This document shows, in pieces, positions 1 through 10,099 of a DNA stretch of 27,660 bases. Position numbers and translations under genes: made by a program. The notes beneath the pieces are model-generated. The model made no database searches and was not told where the DNA came from. It saw only the letters and a program-made list of their open reading frames with translations. Positions within the stretch are counted from its first letter, which is position 1, and every line of letters starts with the position of its first letter. The stretch is from Diplocarpon mali (taxonomy: Eukaryota > Ascomycota > Leotiomycetes > Helotiales > Drepanopezizaceae), in NCBI GenBank assembly GCA_024741835.1, contig JAENRP010000466.1, positions 1 through 27,660 on the forward strand, in the 5' to 3' direction.

Positions 1-1167
1 ATATATTCTTTTAACCTTATTATAGCTAGGGAGGTTTTAAAGCGTACCTTCCTTAGCGCTAGTTAAGGCGTATTTCAGCCTATTATACTCCTCTAAGATC
101 TAAAAGTGATTTTTAACCTAAGGGCAAGGGCACTTTTTAACGCTTCCCTTAAGAGTCTTCTTCGCTTTGCCTTTACTTAATGCTTTTAGATTAGTATAAT
201 TGCCTACTCCTTTAAGCAAGGCATATACTCTAAGGGTTGCCTTTGATAAGGAGCTTATAAGGCTTTGCTCTATTAAGCTTAAGAACCAATTAACGTAGTA
301 GACTATATCTTTTCTATACTTTAGACCTAACTTATTATCTCTAATAAGCTCTACCTAAGTCTGCTAGGACTAGGTAAGAGCCTAGCGGTAAACCGACTAT
401 AGAAACTTTATAATCGCAAAGGAGCCTTAAACCTCTGGGATTCTATATATTTATACTTCTTAATAGATCTCCTTAAAGCTAATAAGCTAGGTCTTTAGAT
501 CCACTTTACTACTCCTTATTTTAAAAAGCTTAATATTATAGTCTTTCCGAATTGACTTTATTATACTAACCTTAAAGGGGGCTAGTTCCTTGCGCAAGTG
601 CTTTACAATCTATTGAATTGATAGTTTCCCTACTTCCTTATAGTTATATTATACTGCTCGAAGTAATATAGGGTATACTATCTTAGTAATCTAATAGTAT
701 AACTAAGTGTAAGAGCTCCTATTCCTTTTCTACGCTTTTATTATAAAATTATATTATATTACTGCCATTTTATACTCTAGCTCTACGTCTTTAGCTATTA
801 TCTTCGCAGGTAGTAGTAGAGCTGGCGTTTATTGATCGGTAGCTTCCTACTATTAGTATAACTTGTAGTAGCTTTATAATACTCTCTAGTCCTATCCTTC
901 TATAATTTTTTCAAACTGCGGCAGTTCTATTTCTAGATCTAGTAGGTATAGAGCTTTGTTCTTATAGAGCAGAGCTTGGTTTCCTATCTCTATAGCATAT
1001 AGTTTAAGGTTATTAACCTATCTTAGCTTCTCTATATACTTCTAAAGGCGTAGAAATTCGGCCTAAAACTCTAGCTTAGCGTACTAAATGCGCTATGACT
1101 TCCTATCCTAGAGTATAACTCCACTAGAGCTAAGCTCCTAAGCTTCTTTTTACTAGTATTCGCTCAT
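1..1167 (-). pseudogene. Degenerate Copia gag (element E), C-terminus outside the window
   Basis: The minus-strand frame starts at ATG (1167-1165) with MSEY and continues through many in-frame TAA/TAG codons that sit where Gln or Trp is expected. The first third is predicted helical and charged (for example KYIEKLR, IELPQFEKII). A middle part resembles the gag core of fungal Copia elements, with KTWLISFKEIY followed by IPEVQG and a hydrophobic FL segment (roughly 450-500). Near 84-133 the frame reads CPCP, then NHF, then EEYNRLKYAL. This is the degenerate form of the CPC...H...C zinc-binding motif at the end of fungal Copia gag; its last Cys is now Tyr. The role would have been the structural particle protein. 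It cannot be translated now. Confidence 0.6.
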
Positions 1168-1402
1168 ATTGACTAGGATAGTAGGGAGTATAGGTTCTAT
1201 TAGTTGGCTAAGAGCGTTAGAACGTTGAGTCTGGTTGTACAACGCGTATAAGCGAGGGAGAATAGATGAAAATAGTAGTAAAACCTCTTTAAGAAGTCTC
1301 TAAACACAGTAGATTTTTAATCGTTTGCTCCTAAGAGTCGCAAATAGTACTAATAACTATTATGCTATATTTAAAGGTAGATTCTCAGTAGTGGCAGAAG
1401 CT
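1168..1402 (-). other. Untranslated leader of Copia-E
   Basis: About 235 bp lie between the LTR and the first gag methionine codon. The sequence next to the LTR on the minus strand begins AGCTTCTGCCAC. It matches neither a TGG-type primer site nor the initiator-tRNA anticodon-arm site seen in elements A and B. I see no gene in it. Confidence 0.4.
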
Positions 1403-1584
1403 TGTAGAATTCTACTCTAACTATATACCTGAGCTCCCTTTATAGAAGTGCTCCGTGGCCACTTCAGGGGTACATTACATAAGCCAGTCCTCAGAGGCCT
1501 TAGTGCCTGAGGCTCCTCATGGCGCAACAACTATCAATATAGGTAGTAGTTTTAATAAATGATTTATTATATACTAATTCTATA
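1403..1584 (-). repeat. LTR of Copia-E (5' LTR in sense orientation)
   Basis: The 182-bp segment is bounded by an imperfect inverted repeat: TGTAGAATT at 1403 and AATTCTATA ending at 1584 (ancestrally probably AATTCTACA). It is visibly richer in GC than its surroundings. It contains two short potential hairpins, GAAGTG...CACTTC near 1446-1467 and CCTCAG...CTGAGG near 1490-1515. The flanks aagct (left) and ggaac (right) do not match, so it is not a solo LTR; the left side must be element interior. No second copy is in the window, so the boundaries rest only on the terminal repeats and the adjacent gag. Confidence 0.55.
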
Positions 1585-2226
1585 GGAACTAAGAACTGGC
1601 GCCCTCTTATAAGAAGGTAGGAATTAAACCCTAAATCTCTTTATAAATCGTAGCCTATGCTATAGAAGGAGTCTTTTCTATAGCTTAGCAGTTTTCCAAA
1701 AGCGGGTCACTATTAAGGTCGATCTCTAAAATAGCCGCCTTAAGCGGCTAAGTGCAATCTCTAAAGAAGTGTCCAACCTTCCTATAGTTATAGCAAGCTT
1801 TGCTAAAAGAGGCTAAAGATGCTGGCAATGCTAGAGAGGGAGAGTAAGGCGCAGGAGCTAGTAAAGTAGGCCTTTAGGTCTCCTTTTTTAAGATTCCTGG
1901 AGTTTTACCTATAAAGGGTAAAAAGGCAATTACCAGAGCACTCTTACAAGCCGCGGAAGCTTCTTCTATTCGGATATTACAGGCCTCCCGGTCTGCAACT
2001 ACTAAAAACTCGTTTAAAGTAGAGTAGTTAGAGTTCATCCTATACTTCTCTATCTTTACCTCATTCTTTAAAGAGAGGGAGATCTTCTTAAGTATATTAT
2101 CGAATTAATAAAAGGCGTTAATCTTTCCTATAGTAGCTAAAGAAGTGAACTTTAACCTAAATTTATTATATAATATTAAAGTAATTATAGTTAAACAGTT
2201 ATACTTAGCCTTAGCTATTTGCATAT
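1585..2226 (-). pseudogene. Ty3/gypsy gag, C-terminal part with CCHC zinc knuckle (element D)
   Basis: On the minus strand the frame runs from 2226 down. It shows a retrotransposon gag segment (FRLKFTSLATIGKI near 2110-2160, then LKKISLSLKNEVKIEKYRMN) and a basic/Pro-rich stretch. A CCHC knuckle follows at 1795-1754: CYNYRKVGHFFRDC, i.e. C-X2-C-X4-H-X4-C with the second Cys changed to Tyr by a TGT-to-TAT transition. Stops are TAA/TAG in Gln positions. The N-terminal half of the same gag lies at 22405-22697, about 20 kb away, because element C inserted in the middle. Downstream, at 1584, the reading is cut by Copia-E. This is the oldest layer in the window. Confidence 0.72.
2222..2226. repeat. 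Target-site duplication of element C, left copy (catat)
   Basis: CATAT abuts the 5' LTR of C. The right copy at 22405-22409 reads TATAT. They differ by one C-to-T change, which is what RIP would produce. Confidence 0.65.
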
Positions 2227-2529
2227 TGTGACGGATTGTCACTATATGTGGGTTGTACCCCGGTTTGTACCCGGTTTGTACTCGGTTCGGCTACGGCTTA
2301 GCGCAGTCTTGGTATAAGCTATAAACTAGGTTACCTTTGGTTAGCATCCGGTTCGGCTCCCCTTAAGCAAGTGATCCTCTTTTCTTTATATATATATACT
2401 ATGCCCTTCTACTCCTTTAAGGCTTTATAGTTATTAATTCTAAGTTATTACTAAGACATTCTATTAATATTACTATATGATTTATATATATATTAGTACT
2501 AAGCAGAGGTTATACTCTTAGTTATTATA
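2227..2529 (+). repeat. 5' LTR of element C
   Basis: It starts TGTGACGG, the unmutated terminus, and ends in a RIP-altered form of CGTCACA (GTTATTATA). It aligns over its whole length with 22102-22404 and 24245-24547, with mostly C/T and G/A differences. It contains repeated CCGGTTTGTAC-like units near the start and a TATATATATACTATGCCC segment near 2387-2406 that could hold a TATA box. Confidence 0.88.
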
Positions 2530-2699
2530 TTATTAATAACTCTTTTGCTTCGCTAGAGATAGTATTATAATATTTATTTATATTATTCCTAATAGTCGAC
2601 CAAAACCCTAATAAGTACAATAATATATTAGAAGACCTATATTAAGCTCCTACTATAAGCTTAAAGAATAGTTCCCTTTATTACTTAGTCTTTAAAGAC
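2530..2699 (+). other. Leader of element C
   Basis: Non-coding stretch between the 5' LTR and the gag-like frame. The sequence after the LTR (TTATTAATAACTC) is not a recognisable TGG-type primer-binding site, either because of mutation or because this family primes differently. I see no gene here. Confidence 0.4.
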
Positions 2700-4160
2700 C
2701 TTTTGCTCTTCCTCCTTTTAAGGAGGTGCTAGTATTACCCCTAGTACCTTTCCTACTAACTCCCTACCGGCTAATGATAACGGCCTTAAAGTCACTATAT
2801 TATAAGTCGAATTGGACTCCTTATAAGCACGCCTTATATCTATAGTAGACGAGCGTAATAGGTATAGCTATAAGTTAAATTCTATATACTAATAATTGAT
2901 CGATTAAAAAAGAGATCTAGATAACCTTTAAAGCGCCTTTAAAGGCATCTTAAGATCAATTGAGAAAACCCTAGCACTAAAACGAAACCCCTCTAGTTTA
3001 CTTACGTACCCTTAGCGCTTTATAGACTTCGACCTACCTCCTTCTATTTCCTTTACTATACGCAATAAGCGATGCGATAATTAAGACAATCCTTCTTTTG
3101 CTTCCCTTAACTAATATACTACCAGTTTACCTTTAGCTTAATAGCTAAACCTCCCTTATATTTATAATATATTAAACCTTACTTAAAAACTATTTAATAG
3201 TTATAATTACTGCGCTAAATACTAAAAGGCTTATATACTTAATAATCTAAAGCTTTACTACCCCTACTTTTATAAGAAACGGGCCTAGCTTAACTATATT
3301 TTAGATTAGACTAAAGGTATAGCTAAAGACTAGCTAACCTTTTAAGTACTTAATAGGGACGCCTAAATCATTGCCGAAACCTTAGTAAGTCAACTTGCTA
3401 AGTTCTTAGCTAACTTAGCAGAATGCAAAGAAGCTAAGATTGAGTTTACTACCCTTTATATAAAGGCTAATAAGTCTTTTTAGGAATTCTACCTTAAGTT
3501 CTCTTGATTAGCTGCTATAGTAAAGATCGACGATAATAGTCGACTTTATAGCGCCCTTAAGGAGAAAATCCTAAAACGCCTTCGAACCTCCCTCTTATAA
3601 AAGTAGCATAAGACTAAGATATTAAATAAGTAGGTTACTACTATCTAATAAGAAGACGCTAAATAGTGCGCTAAAAGGATGCTATATAATTAAATATAAT
3701 ATAAAGATAAATTAAGCGCTAAGGCTAAGCCTAATCTTAATAAGCCTACTTAATAAGGAGATAATAATAAATCAAATCCCTTATTAAGAAACTTTTCCGA
3801 ATTATATCTAAATCGACCTTAGTATAGTACCTTTACTCCCGGTTTCGCTAAGTCTGGATCTTCTTTATTTCTTCTACGCCAGACCGATACCTTTAGTGCT
3901 CTTCTTTTAGCTAATCGGAAAAATTAATTTGATAAACGGCCGAAATCCCCCTCTATTACTTTTAAGTATTATAGCTCTTATATTAATAAGCTAGAGTATA
4001 ATAATGGCTAAGGATAGAGTAGTAATAAAAAGGAGGACCTTAAGGCTAAATAAGATAATAGTAGCGCTCCCTTTCTCCTTCTGACTCTTAAGGGAAACGC
4101 CTCCGCTTAAGTAAAGCCTCCTTCTTAGGTATTCTTTAAGATATATAGTACCTTAACTTA
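2700..4160 (+). pseudogene. Gag of element C (Ty3/gypsy), RIP-degraded
   Basis: The plus-strand reading resembles a retrotransposon gag. Around 3200-3640 it shows YILNNLKLYYPYF, then SQLAKFLANLAECKEAKIEF, then SF*EFYLKFS*LAAI. The last matches the gag pattern SFxEFYxxFxxLA with Gln/Arg codons turned into stops. A basic Lys/Asn-rich stretch follows. Near 3955-4010 lies a Tyr-rich patch (FKYYSSYINKLEY) that may be a zinc knuckle whose Cys codons have become Tyr; this is weak. The product would have been the particle-forming protein. The exact start is not visible, and the frame is interrupted about every 15-20 codons. Confidence 0.62.
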
Positions 4161-4623
4161 AGAAACCTCCTTAGTAGTGATTTGATAATAAAACGGATCC
4201 TACTCTTAAAGAATGGTATTTCTTATAAGGTATTAGTATTAATTAATATAAGTGCTAATAGGTATGCTTTAATTAACTTAGTATTATTTAAATCTTTATC
4301 TTCTTTCTTTAAACCTTTGATTCATATACTTCTTATACCCTTCTTAATTAAGGGATATAATAGCTCTTAAAGTAGTACTATCACTTATTATATATTGCTT
4401 AATCTATATATTAACTAGTAAATTCAATCTTTTACTCTCTTTCTTATTATTAACCTTAGCAACTATAGAATGATTTTAGGATAAGCTTAGCTTAAGGAGT
4501 ATAAAGTTTCTATTAATTGTACTTCTTATAAGCTGACCTAGCCTGATTCCTATCTTCCTACTATCTCTTTTATAAGGAATATTGAAATTACTAATATTAA
4601 ATAATAAAACTTAGATCGATACT
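4161..4623 (+). pseudogene. Retropepsin-like protease of element C
   Basis: An open stretch of 62 codons (4182-4370) with adjacent sequence reads LVLINISANRYALI, then about 40 residues on IPFLIKGYNSS and ITYYILLNLYI. This follows fungal Ty3/gypsy protease, where the active site is LxDSGANGYAF followed by PVKGFDG and THYIxLNLxI. The catalytic Asp codon now reads AAT (Asn), a G-to-A change. Further on, around 4450-4500, comes the hydrophobic 'ILG' region. The frame is cut at 4623 by Copia-B and resumes at 12226, leading into RT. Confidence 0.7.
4619..4623. repeat. Target-site duplication of Copia-B, left copy (atact)
   Basis: ATACT at 4619-4623 is exactly repeated at 12221-12225, directly outside the two B LTRs. 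Confidence 0.85.
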
Positions 4624-4821
4624 TATGGTACGATCGGCTGGAGGGCCTTCATTAGGTCGCTTAGGAGGCTTACAAAAGTAGGAGAAGATGATTAATTATA
4701 TTATTATCTAGTATATATATAATAAGAAGACTTCGGAAAGAAAAGGGAGAGTCTATAACTCAGCAGGAGTCATATAAAGGGTCTTTAAAATAAGTAGAGA
4801 CTTCGCCTATTCTGCATAATA
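4624..4821 (-). repeat. 3' LTR of Copia-B
   Basis: It pairs with 12023-12220 over 198 bp. In sense orientation it starts TATTATGCAGAA (ancestrally probably TG...). Its first 12 bases and the adjoining polypurine tract are shared with the TRIM-like element at 27046-27543. Confidence 0.88.
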
Positions 4822-4831
4822 TACCCCTTAG
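4822..4831 (-). other. Polypurine tract of Copia-B
   Basis: On the minus strand CTAAGGGGTA lies directly against the start of the 3' LTR, where plus-strand DNA synthesis would be primed. The same CTAAGGGGT(A/G) abuts the 3' LTR of the TRIM-like element (27449-27458). Confidence 0.75.
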
Positions 4832-6285
4832 TTGGGCGATGCTCTTAGAATTGCTTAATTATATAGATAAAATAAAAGAAAGAATAGCAGTTATAAGGAA
4901 AAGAGGCTCTATCTCATATGCCGCCCCTCTAGAGGTCGTTCTTTCTAAAACAAGAAGGGTTACTATAGGCAATAAGCGCGCTTAGGAATCTTCGCAATTC
5001 TATGCTAGTACTCTATTAAGCTTCTTACAAAGTATTTCTATCGCAGAGGTTCTCCTTCCCTTCTTTTAAAAATAACCCTCCTTTATTATTTAAAAATATT
5101 ATCTTTATATTAATAATTTTTAAATATAAAAGGAACTCTTGCTTATTATAGCCCCGGCCGCCTTTGCAAAGTAAGACCCTTAAAGTCCTTATACCTTACG
5201 TTATACTAACTTTACGCTAAATCGCTAGCGCTCCTTTAGGAGCTGCAACCTTAGCGCGATCGTCTTAGCGCTTATTAGGTAATAAGCCGCCGCTGCTATC
5301 GCCCCTACTACTGCTACCGCCCCTGCTACCGCCGCCGCCACCTAAGAGCCCTGCCCCTGCTGCGCGCCGTATACCTAAGCCTATAATAGAGCGCAATAAC
5401 GCGTACGTGCGTTATATCGCACGCAGGAGTACCGGCAATCTCGATTATTAGTGCTTTAATAGTACCTTTAATACGCATTACGTTTATTATATAGTACTAA
5501 GCAATAGCTGTTAGTAGGCTAGTAGACCTCTCCTCGCCTCTTAAAAGGCTATTGTATTAGCCTACGCCTGCGGCGCCTCTAAGGAGGAGGTAGTACTACT
5601 ACTTAATATAGTAAAGGGTGCGCTTTAAAGCTTTCGTAATACGTTTATTAAGTCTTATTAAGTTCTAGGCTGATTTTAAAAGATAGGAGCGATCGGACCC
5701 TAGTGCTAAAAGGGCCTGCCACTCTTGCGAGTGGTAGTATCGCTGCCTCCCTTGCTCCTAGCGTACTATTCCTATTCGCTCTTAGCCCTTTTAGCTCGGA
5801 CCTATTCGCCCTTATTGCCGCCGCCGCTCCTATCCCCTTTGCCTCTGCTATTATAGCTGCTACTATAGTCTTTCCGTTTGTCTCCTTAACCCCTGCCATC
5901 GCCGCGCCTGTCTTCGCCGCCGCCCCTGCCGCCCTTGCTCCTATTGCCCCTGCCGTACCTCCTGCCTTCGCCCTTGCTATCGCTAGTATATTTGCTAGTA
6001 GGCCTTTAGCCGAGGGAGTGCTAGTAGGCCTCTTTTAAGAGAAGATCTATATAAAGCTTTTAACTATAACGTCTTAGCTCTTAGCCCTAGCTAGGAGAAT
6101 CTAAGAGAAGGTCGTACCTTGCAATAGCAGCTTAGGAATATTACCTATTTTATATTTTTAAAAAAGGAGAAGCTTTTATAGTACGCTTTATAAGAGAAAA
6201 TAAATAAATGTATCTATAAGAGAGTAAGAGCTTATAAGTATAAGTCTCTTAGTAATAAGTGACTACTTACTAATAAGTATAAGTT
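4832..6285 (-). other. Unassigned 1.4-kb 3' region of Copia-B with GC-rich, low-complexity core
   Basis: This stretch lies between the RNase H end and the polypurine tract, where Copia elements normally have only a short tail. About 5270-6030 is much richer in G+C than the rest of the window and holds GCC/GCT-type triplet runs (5284-5345, 5800-5960). Several frames are open. A minus-strand frame is stop-free from about 6025 to 5648 (83 residues from its Met, Ala-rich). A second minus frame reads as an Arg/Gly-rich tail (GRGNRSKGGRGGGEDRRG) but contains stops. A plus-strand frame is open at 5703-6038 (Ala/Pro-rich). Composition alone can open all of these. A captured gene fragment, an extra C-terminal domain or a nested insertion are possible; no insertion ends were found. 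4832-5150 is AT-rich with nothing recognisable. Confidence 0.5.
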
Positions 6286-6289
6286 ATTA

Positions 6290-6829
6290 AATAATTATTT
6301 AAAAGCTTTAGAGGTTTAATAAATGAATAAAGCTTTTAAACTTCTAGCGGTCCAAGTTCTTAATAAGCCTATCTGCGTATATCTCCTTAGTAAAGAGGTA
6401 GATTATCTAAAAGCTTCCTCTCTAATACTTTTAGCAAATCTATATATTGCTAATTTCGATATATCAAAAGCTTATCTTAATCTTCTTATTCTTTATAATA
6501 ATTAGCCAAATCGTCTATTAATTATTGCAATATATATTCCATTTAAAGAAGGAGTCTATGCGAATCTCCTTAAAGAGGCGTTTTATAGCTATTATCTCCT
6601 TTATAATAAAAACCATACTATAGAGTTCTACTTTAATAGAGAAGAGTATAATAGTTATTTAGCGATTCGCTTTTTAAATAATCGGTCCTTTAAATAAGAA
6701 GAAGACATATCCTTAAAAGAATCTGCAGGTCTCTTAGTCATCTTTAAAAGAAGTATTTAAAGATGCGACTAATTAGTATTCCCTAGCTTTAAAGCTATAA
6801 GCAATTCCTAAGAAGCATATGCTATATAA
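6290..6829 (-). pseudogene. RNase H of Copia-B
   Basis: Minus-strand reading gives the Copia RNase H landmarks. Near 6755 VASLNTSF stands where VASDASF is usual, so the first catalytic Asp is Asn. Then comes GYVFFLFKGPI and IKVELQ (TEAEL region). After a frame shift near 6620-6640 the frame reads CNNQQTIWLI (usual CDNQQTIRL, Asp to Asn), YIEISNI (usual HVDIHxH), and IYLFTKEIYADRLIKNL (usual PTKEMPADGLTKAL). It ends FKSFIHLLNL near 6310. The enzyme would remove RNA from the RNA-DNA hybrid during reverse transcription. An open plus-strand frame at 6323-6505 is only its shadow. Confidence 0.75.
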
Positions 6830-7765
6830 GTATTAAAGCGTCTAGTCCGCGGCTAAAAGGTACTTAAAGCTTAGATTAATTAGGAAGAAAGATAGTTAGG
6901 AGGCTGCAAATGCAATATCTAGGCGTATTATAATCGCTATATAGAAAATAGAGCCTATTTTCTCTTAGTACTCTTTTACCTTTTCTAAGGAAGCTTGCCC
7001 TAAGTTCTTAACAAACTCCTTCTTTAATAGTAAAGTATTAAGCACTCTCCTTATATTAACTCCGAACTTTTAAACGATCTTCTTAATATAAGTATTATAA
7101 ATTAAGAAGATCCTCTTTACTTTCCTATCTTAAATAATCCTTACTTTAAAGAACTAGGAGATATCTCTTATAATAGTAAGCTTATATATCCTCTTTAGGT
7201 CTTTAATCAAATAAGTCGCCCGATCTAAGTTAAAGGCTTTATATAATACTTAAATATCGTTAATATAAAATACTATAAAGACTATATAATCCTTTATTAT
7301 AAAAATACAAGGCTCCTCGCTTAATGGCTTAAGTTAAAGGCCTTTAAGCGTTCTTGCAAAGTTCCTATACTATAGCGCTAGAGAGTCTTTTAGCCTATAG
7401 AGCGCGCGGTCTAGTTCTACTATTATACTAAGGCGCTTAAAGCCATTTAATAGGAAGCATATAACTAAAGTACTCCTTAGGTCTTTAAGAGCGTTAATAA
7501 ACGCATTAATAATATCGAACTACTTTACTTCTATATTAAAGTATGCGGCAAGCGCTATTAGTACTTTAAAAGACCTTATTACAAGTATAGTTGCATAGGT
7601 TAAGAAAATTAAAGCTTTATCTTAAAGATCTCCTTATATAATTAGCTATAATCGGCACTTCAAAAGCTCGCTAGAGCTATTGACCTTATAGGTAAAAACC
7701 CATTTTAATAGTATTAGCAAGGGCTTTAAGTAGTCCCTTTATATAATTCTCTAGCAACTCCGAGA
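6830..7765 (-). pseudogene. Reverse transcriptase of Copia-B
   Basis: The minus-strand reading follows the Copia RT (RVT_2) family in order: WVFTYKVNSSSELLKCRL near 7650-7710, FNIEVKQFDIINAF near 7510-7550, ALYRLKDSLALWYRNF near 7380-7420 (family ALYGLKQAPRLWY), EEPCIF near 7310, and FYINDI at 7272-7255 (family FYVDDI). The first catalytic Asp of YVDD is therefore Asn. The thumb/connection follows, with KEFVKNLGQASLEKVKEY and IGSIFYIAIIIRLDIAFAAS near 6930-7020. Stops are almost all TAA/TAG at Gln/Trp positions. It would have copied the element RNA in the cytoplasmic particle. Confidence 0.82.
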
Positions 7766-7769
7766 TTCT

Positions 7770-8879
7770 AAATTCCTAATCTCCTAGCGCCCTCCTTCCT
7801 TAAATCGTTTGCCAAAAGGGTACTTCTTTAAGTCTAGCTATCCTTTCAAAGGCTTTGGCAGAAAGCCTTAGTACTATAGGCAGTTAAGAGACTGCGCTTC
7901 GTCCTTTGCCTAACTATTAACTATAGCTTTAATAACTATATAAACTATCAAATAGTCCTTCTTATCCTCCCTTATCTATTTATTTACTTAAAAGGTCGAT
8001 ACAAACTCCTATGTATATAAAGAGTAAGGTAAATCAATATTGCTTTAAAAGAGTATATACTTTAAAGTGGTAATATATACTTTTGAAATCTCCTATTACT
8101 TAACGCTTAAGCGTCTTATCCTCTTTTACTTAAGAAAAGGGAGTTCCTCCTTGCGCTTTTCTTTATAGGTCTCCTCTTTTATTTTTATTATTACTAAAGG
8201 TTCCTTTAAGAGTTTAAGTAGCTCTATCTCCTAAGCCTATAGTCTTTAAGCTAGTATTATAACTTAAGGTATTATATTATTAAGGCCTACTCCTCTTACT
8301 AGATCGCTTCTTATAAGACTGTTAGAGCTCCTCTTAAATCTTAGTAATAGTACCTTTAGCCTTCTACTAGAGTTTATTAAGGCCTGCCTTTATAATCGAA
8401 GACTCTATCTTAAAGCCCTTAAGCCATTTCTATTCTTATATAGAATAGCAGCTAGAGATCTGCCGATCGCCTTATAGAACTCGTCTTTAGAGACTCCCTT
8501 AAAGTCATTTATAGTTCCTTCTTTAATAGGGCCTTTATAGGGAATTATCACCCTTAAGCTCTAGTCGCTATTTGCCTTTTTAAAGACTAGCAAAGTGGCT
8601 TCTAGTTCGCTTGCTTCTACCCCTAAGTTTCTAAGCAGGTCTTTTAAAGAATTTAGATTTAAGTTAAGGCCTTTTATATCATTAGTTAAAGGCTATAGAG
8701 TAGCATTAGTCTATAATGCAAGCTCTTCTTATATAGCGGCTTCTTCTATAGCGATTGCGTTCGGCCCTATGATAAGCTCCGATTCTTTAAAAATGCCTTC
8801 GAACTTAGCATCCTAAGCTCCCTTTCCCTCTTTAATCAATTAAAGGGTTATCTTAAGTTCCTAATACGATATAGGGTTT
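7770..8879 (-). pseudogene. Integrase-RT linker of the Copia-B polyprotein
   Basis: A long region of the minus-strand polyprotein frame has no recognisable catalytic domain. It is charged and contains readable stretches such as FEGIFKESELIIGPNAIAIEE near 8740-8800 and LVFKKANSD near 8570. This matches the variable, Pro/Ser/charged-rich linker between integrase and RT in fungal Copia elements. The open plus-strand frame at 8595-8816 is a shadow of it. Towards 7770 the reading enters the RT fingers. Confidence 0.5.
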
Positions 8880-9880
8880 GCGCGCTTAGCTTTTGGATTA
8901 TAAAAGAAAGACTTATTAAATTCGATATTATAAATTGTTATTACTCGCTAAAATATAAGAACTTAGATTCTATAAATATTAAAGGTAATATATCTAATTA
9001 AGTAACTTAAGTGCCTTTATAATTCAATTTTAAAGGTTCGGCGGTCCCTCCCCGCCTTCCTCTCTTTAATTAAAGGGTATGCGCAAGCGCTATATATATA
9101 AACGCGACTCTAATTAAGCTTTAAGCTTGCTATTATCTATTTAATAAGCAGCAGCTTATAAAATCGAAAATACTACTTAAACTAACTATAAAGAGCCTCG
9201 CTTAATAAGATCATCTTCTTCCTAGCGAGTAGGGAGATATTATAAAGGTACGTAGTAGCCTCTATAACCTTTAGCTAAAGGCTTGCTAAAAGCCTAGCGT
9301 AAATCCTCATTTTAATAGAGCGTTTAATTAACTCCTTTCCTACTCGCTCCGCGCCTTTATTAAGTTAGTATATATAGGCAAGAGTAAGCTTTAAATCGAT
9401 TCTCTTCTCTTTTACCTATCTTTAGTACTTTATAAGAGAGTCTTCTTTTAAGAAGATTACTAAAGTATTATTATCTTACCTAATTTTACAAATAAAAAGC
9501 CTATATTAGCGTTTTACTTATACTTTAAAGGCCTAGAGGACCTTTATAATCATATCTCTGCCCTTTGATCTTAGTAGGAATGTCTAAAGTATACTGCTAT
9601 ACTTGTCTTTAATTAAAAGAACCTATAAGCAACTATTATATAAGTTGTTTAAAAAGTTAAAGAGATCTTAGGAGATCCTAAAGAAGGGCCTTGGAGATCG
9701 GTTTTCAAAGGTAGTATAAGAAATAACTTGCCTAGCAGATGCTATTGCATATATAAGGCACTCTAGCCTTTATATTCCCCTAATCTTCACTCCCTTAGCG
9801 TACTTGATTAGCGCTTAAAGAGCCTCTGCGCTTAAGTAGCTAGCGCAAAGGTGCTAAGTATACGCATTATCATCCTGCAC
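8880..9880 (-). pseudogene. GAG-pre-integrase and integrase of Copia-B
   Basis: It begins near 9850 with HLCASYLSAEALQALIKYA when the in-frame stop is read as Gln. This is the degenerate GAG-pre-integrase motif (family WHLRxGHLGPEAL), whose His/His zinc ligands come from the HHCC region; CLIYAIASARQVI follows. The integrase core downstream (9700-8950) is poorly preserved. A segment near 9320-9370, where family members have the QNG...AER block, can be recognised only as ASRKGVN. The core after it keeps hydrophobic periodicity. The enzyme would have inserted the cDNA; I cannot assign the three acidic residues with confidence. Confidence 0.58.
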
Positions 9881-10099
9881 CTTAGTAGGTATATAGCTAA
9901 ACTAGAACCTATTATAGAGCGTCGTCTTAGCTATAGGAAATGCTATTAAAGTAGAGAAGTTATATTAAAGTATATTTAAGAGATCCAAATAGTTAATAGG
10001 CTTATATTTAAAGAAAATAAGATTATAGCAACGCTTTAATTGAGCTTGCTTTATAGAATCTCTAATGCTCCTAGAGCGCAAAGTAAGGTCTACTCTAAA

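Larger units (their letters stand above)
1..1584 (-). mobile_element. Copia-E LTR retrotransposon, 5' part (leaves window on the left)
   Basis: This is a minus-strand Ty1/Copia element. Read on the minus strand it shows a 182-bp 5' LTR (1584 to 1403), a leader of about 235 bp, then a gag frame starting at 1167 and running off the left edge. It lies inside the gag of element D, whose reading continues at 1585. The right flank, ggaac at 1585-1589, should be one half of the target-site duplication; the other half is outside the window. Protease, integrase, RT and RNase H are expected beyond position 1 and are not seen. It is a different family from B and A because its LTR is unrelated, although its gag ends in the same kind of CPC motif as B. 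Confidence 0.65.

Noticed and set aside
1596..1603. TGGCGCCC as a plus-strand primer-binding site next to the LTR at 1403-1584
   Set aside because: It is 11 bases from the LTR end and on the wrong side for the minus-strand gag at 1167; that sequence reads as part of element D.
5703..6038. Plus-strand Ala/Pro-rich open frame of 111 codons
   Set aside because: The GC-rich triplet composition opens frames on both strands; there is no recognisable domain or start context, so it is noted only within the unexplained region.
6323..6505. Plus-strand open frame of 60 codons starting MNKAFKLL
   Set aside because: It is antisense to the RNase H of Copia-B, whose minus-strand landmarks (QQTIWL, TKEIYADRLIKNL) lie in the same bases.
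8595..8816. Plus-strand Ser/Ala-rich open frame of 73 codons
   Set aside because: Shadow of the minus-strand integrase-RT linker of Copia-B, which reads FEGIFKESELIIGPNAIAIEE there.
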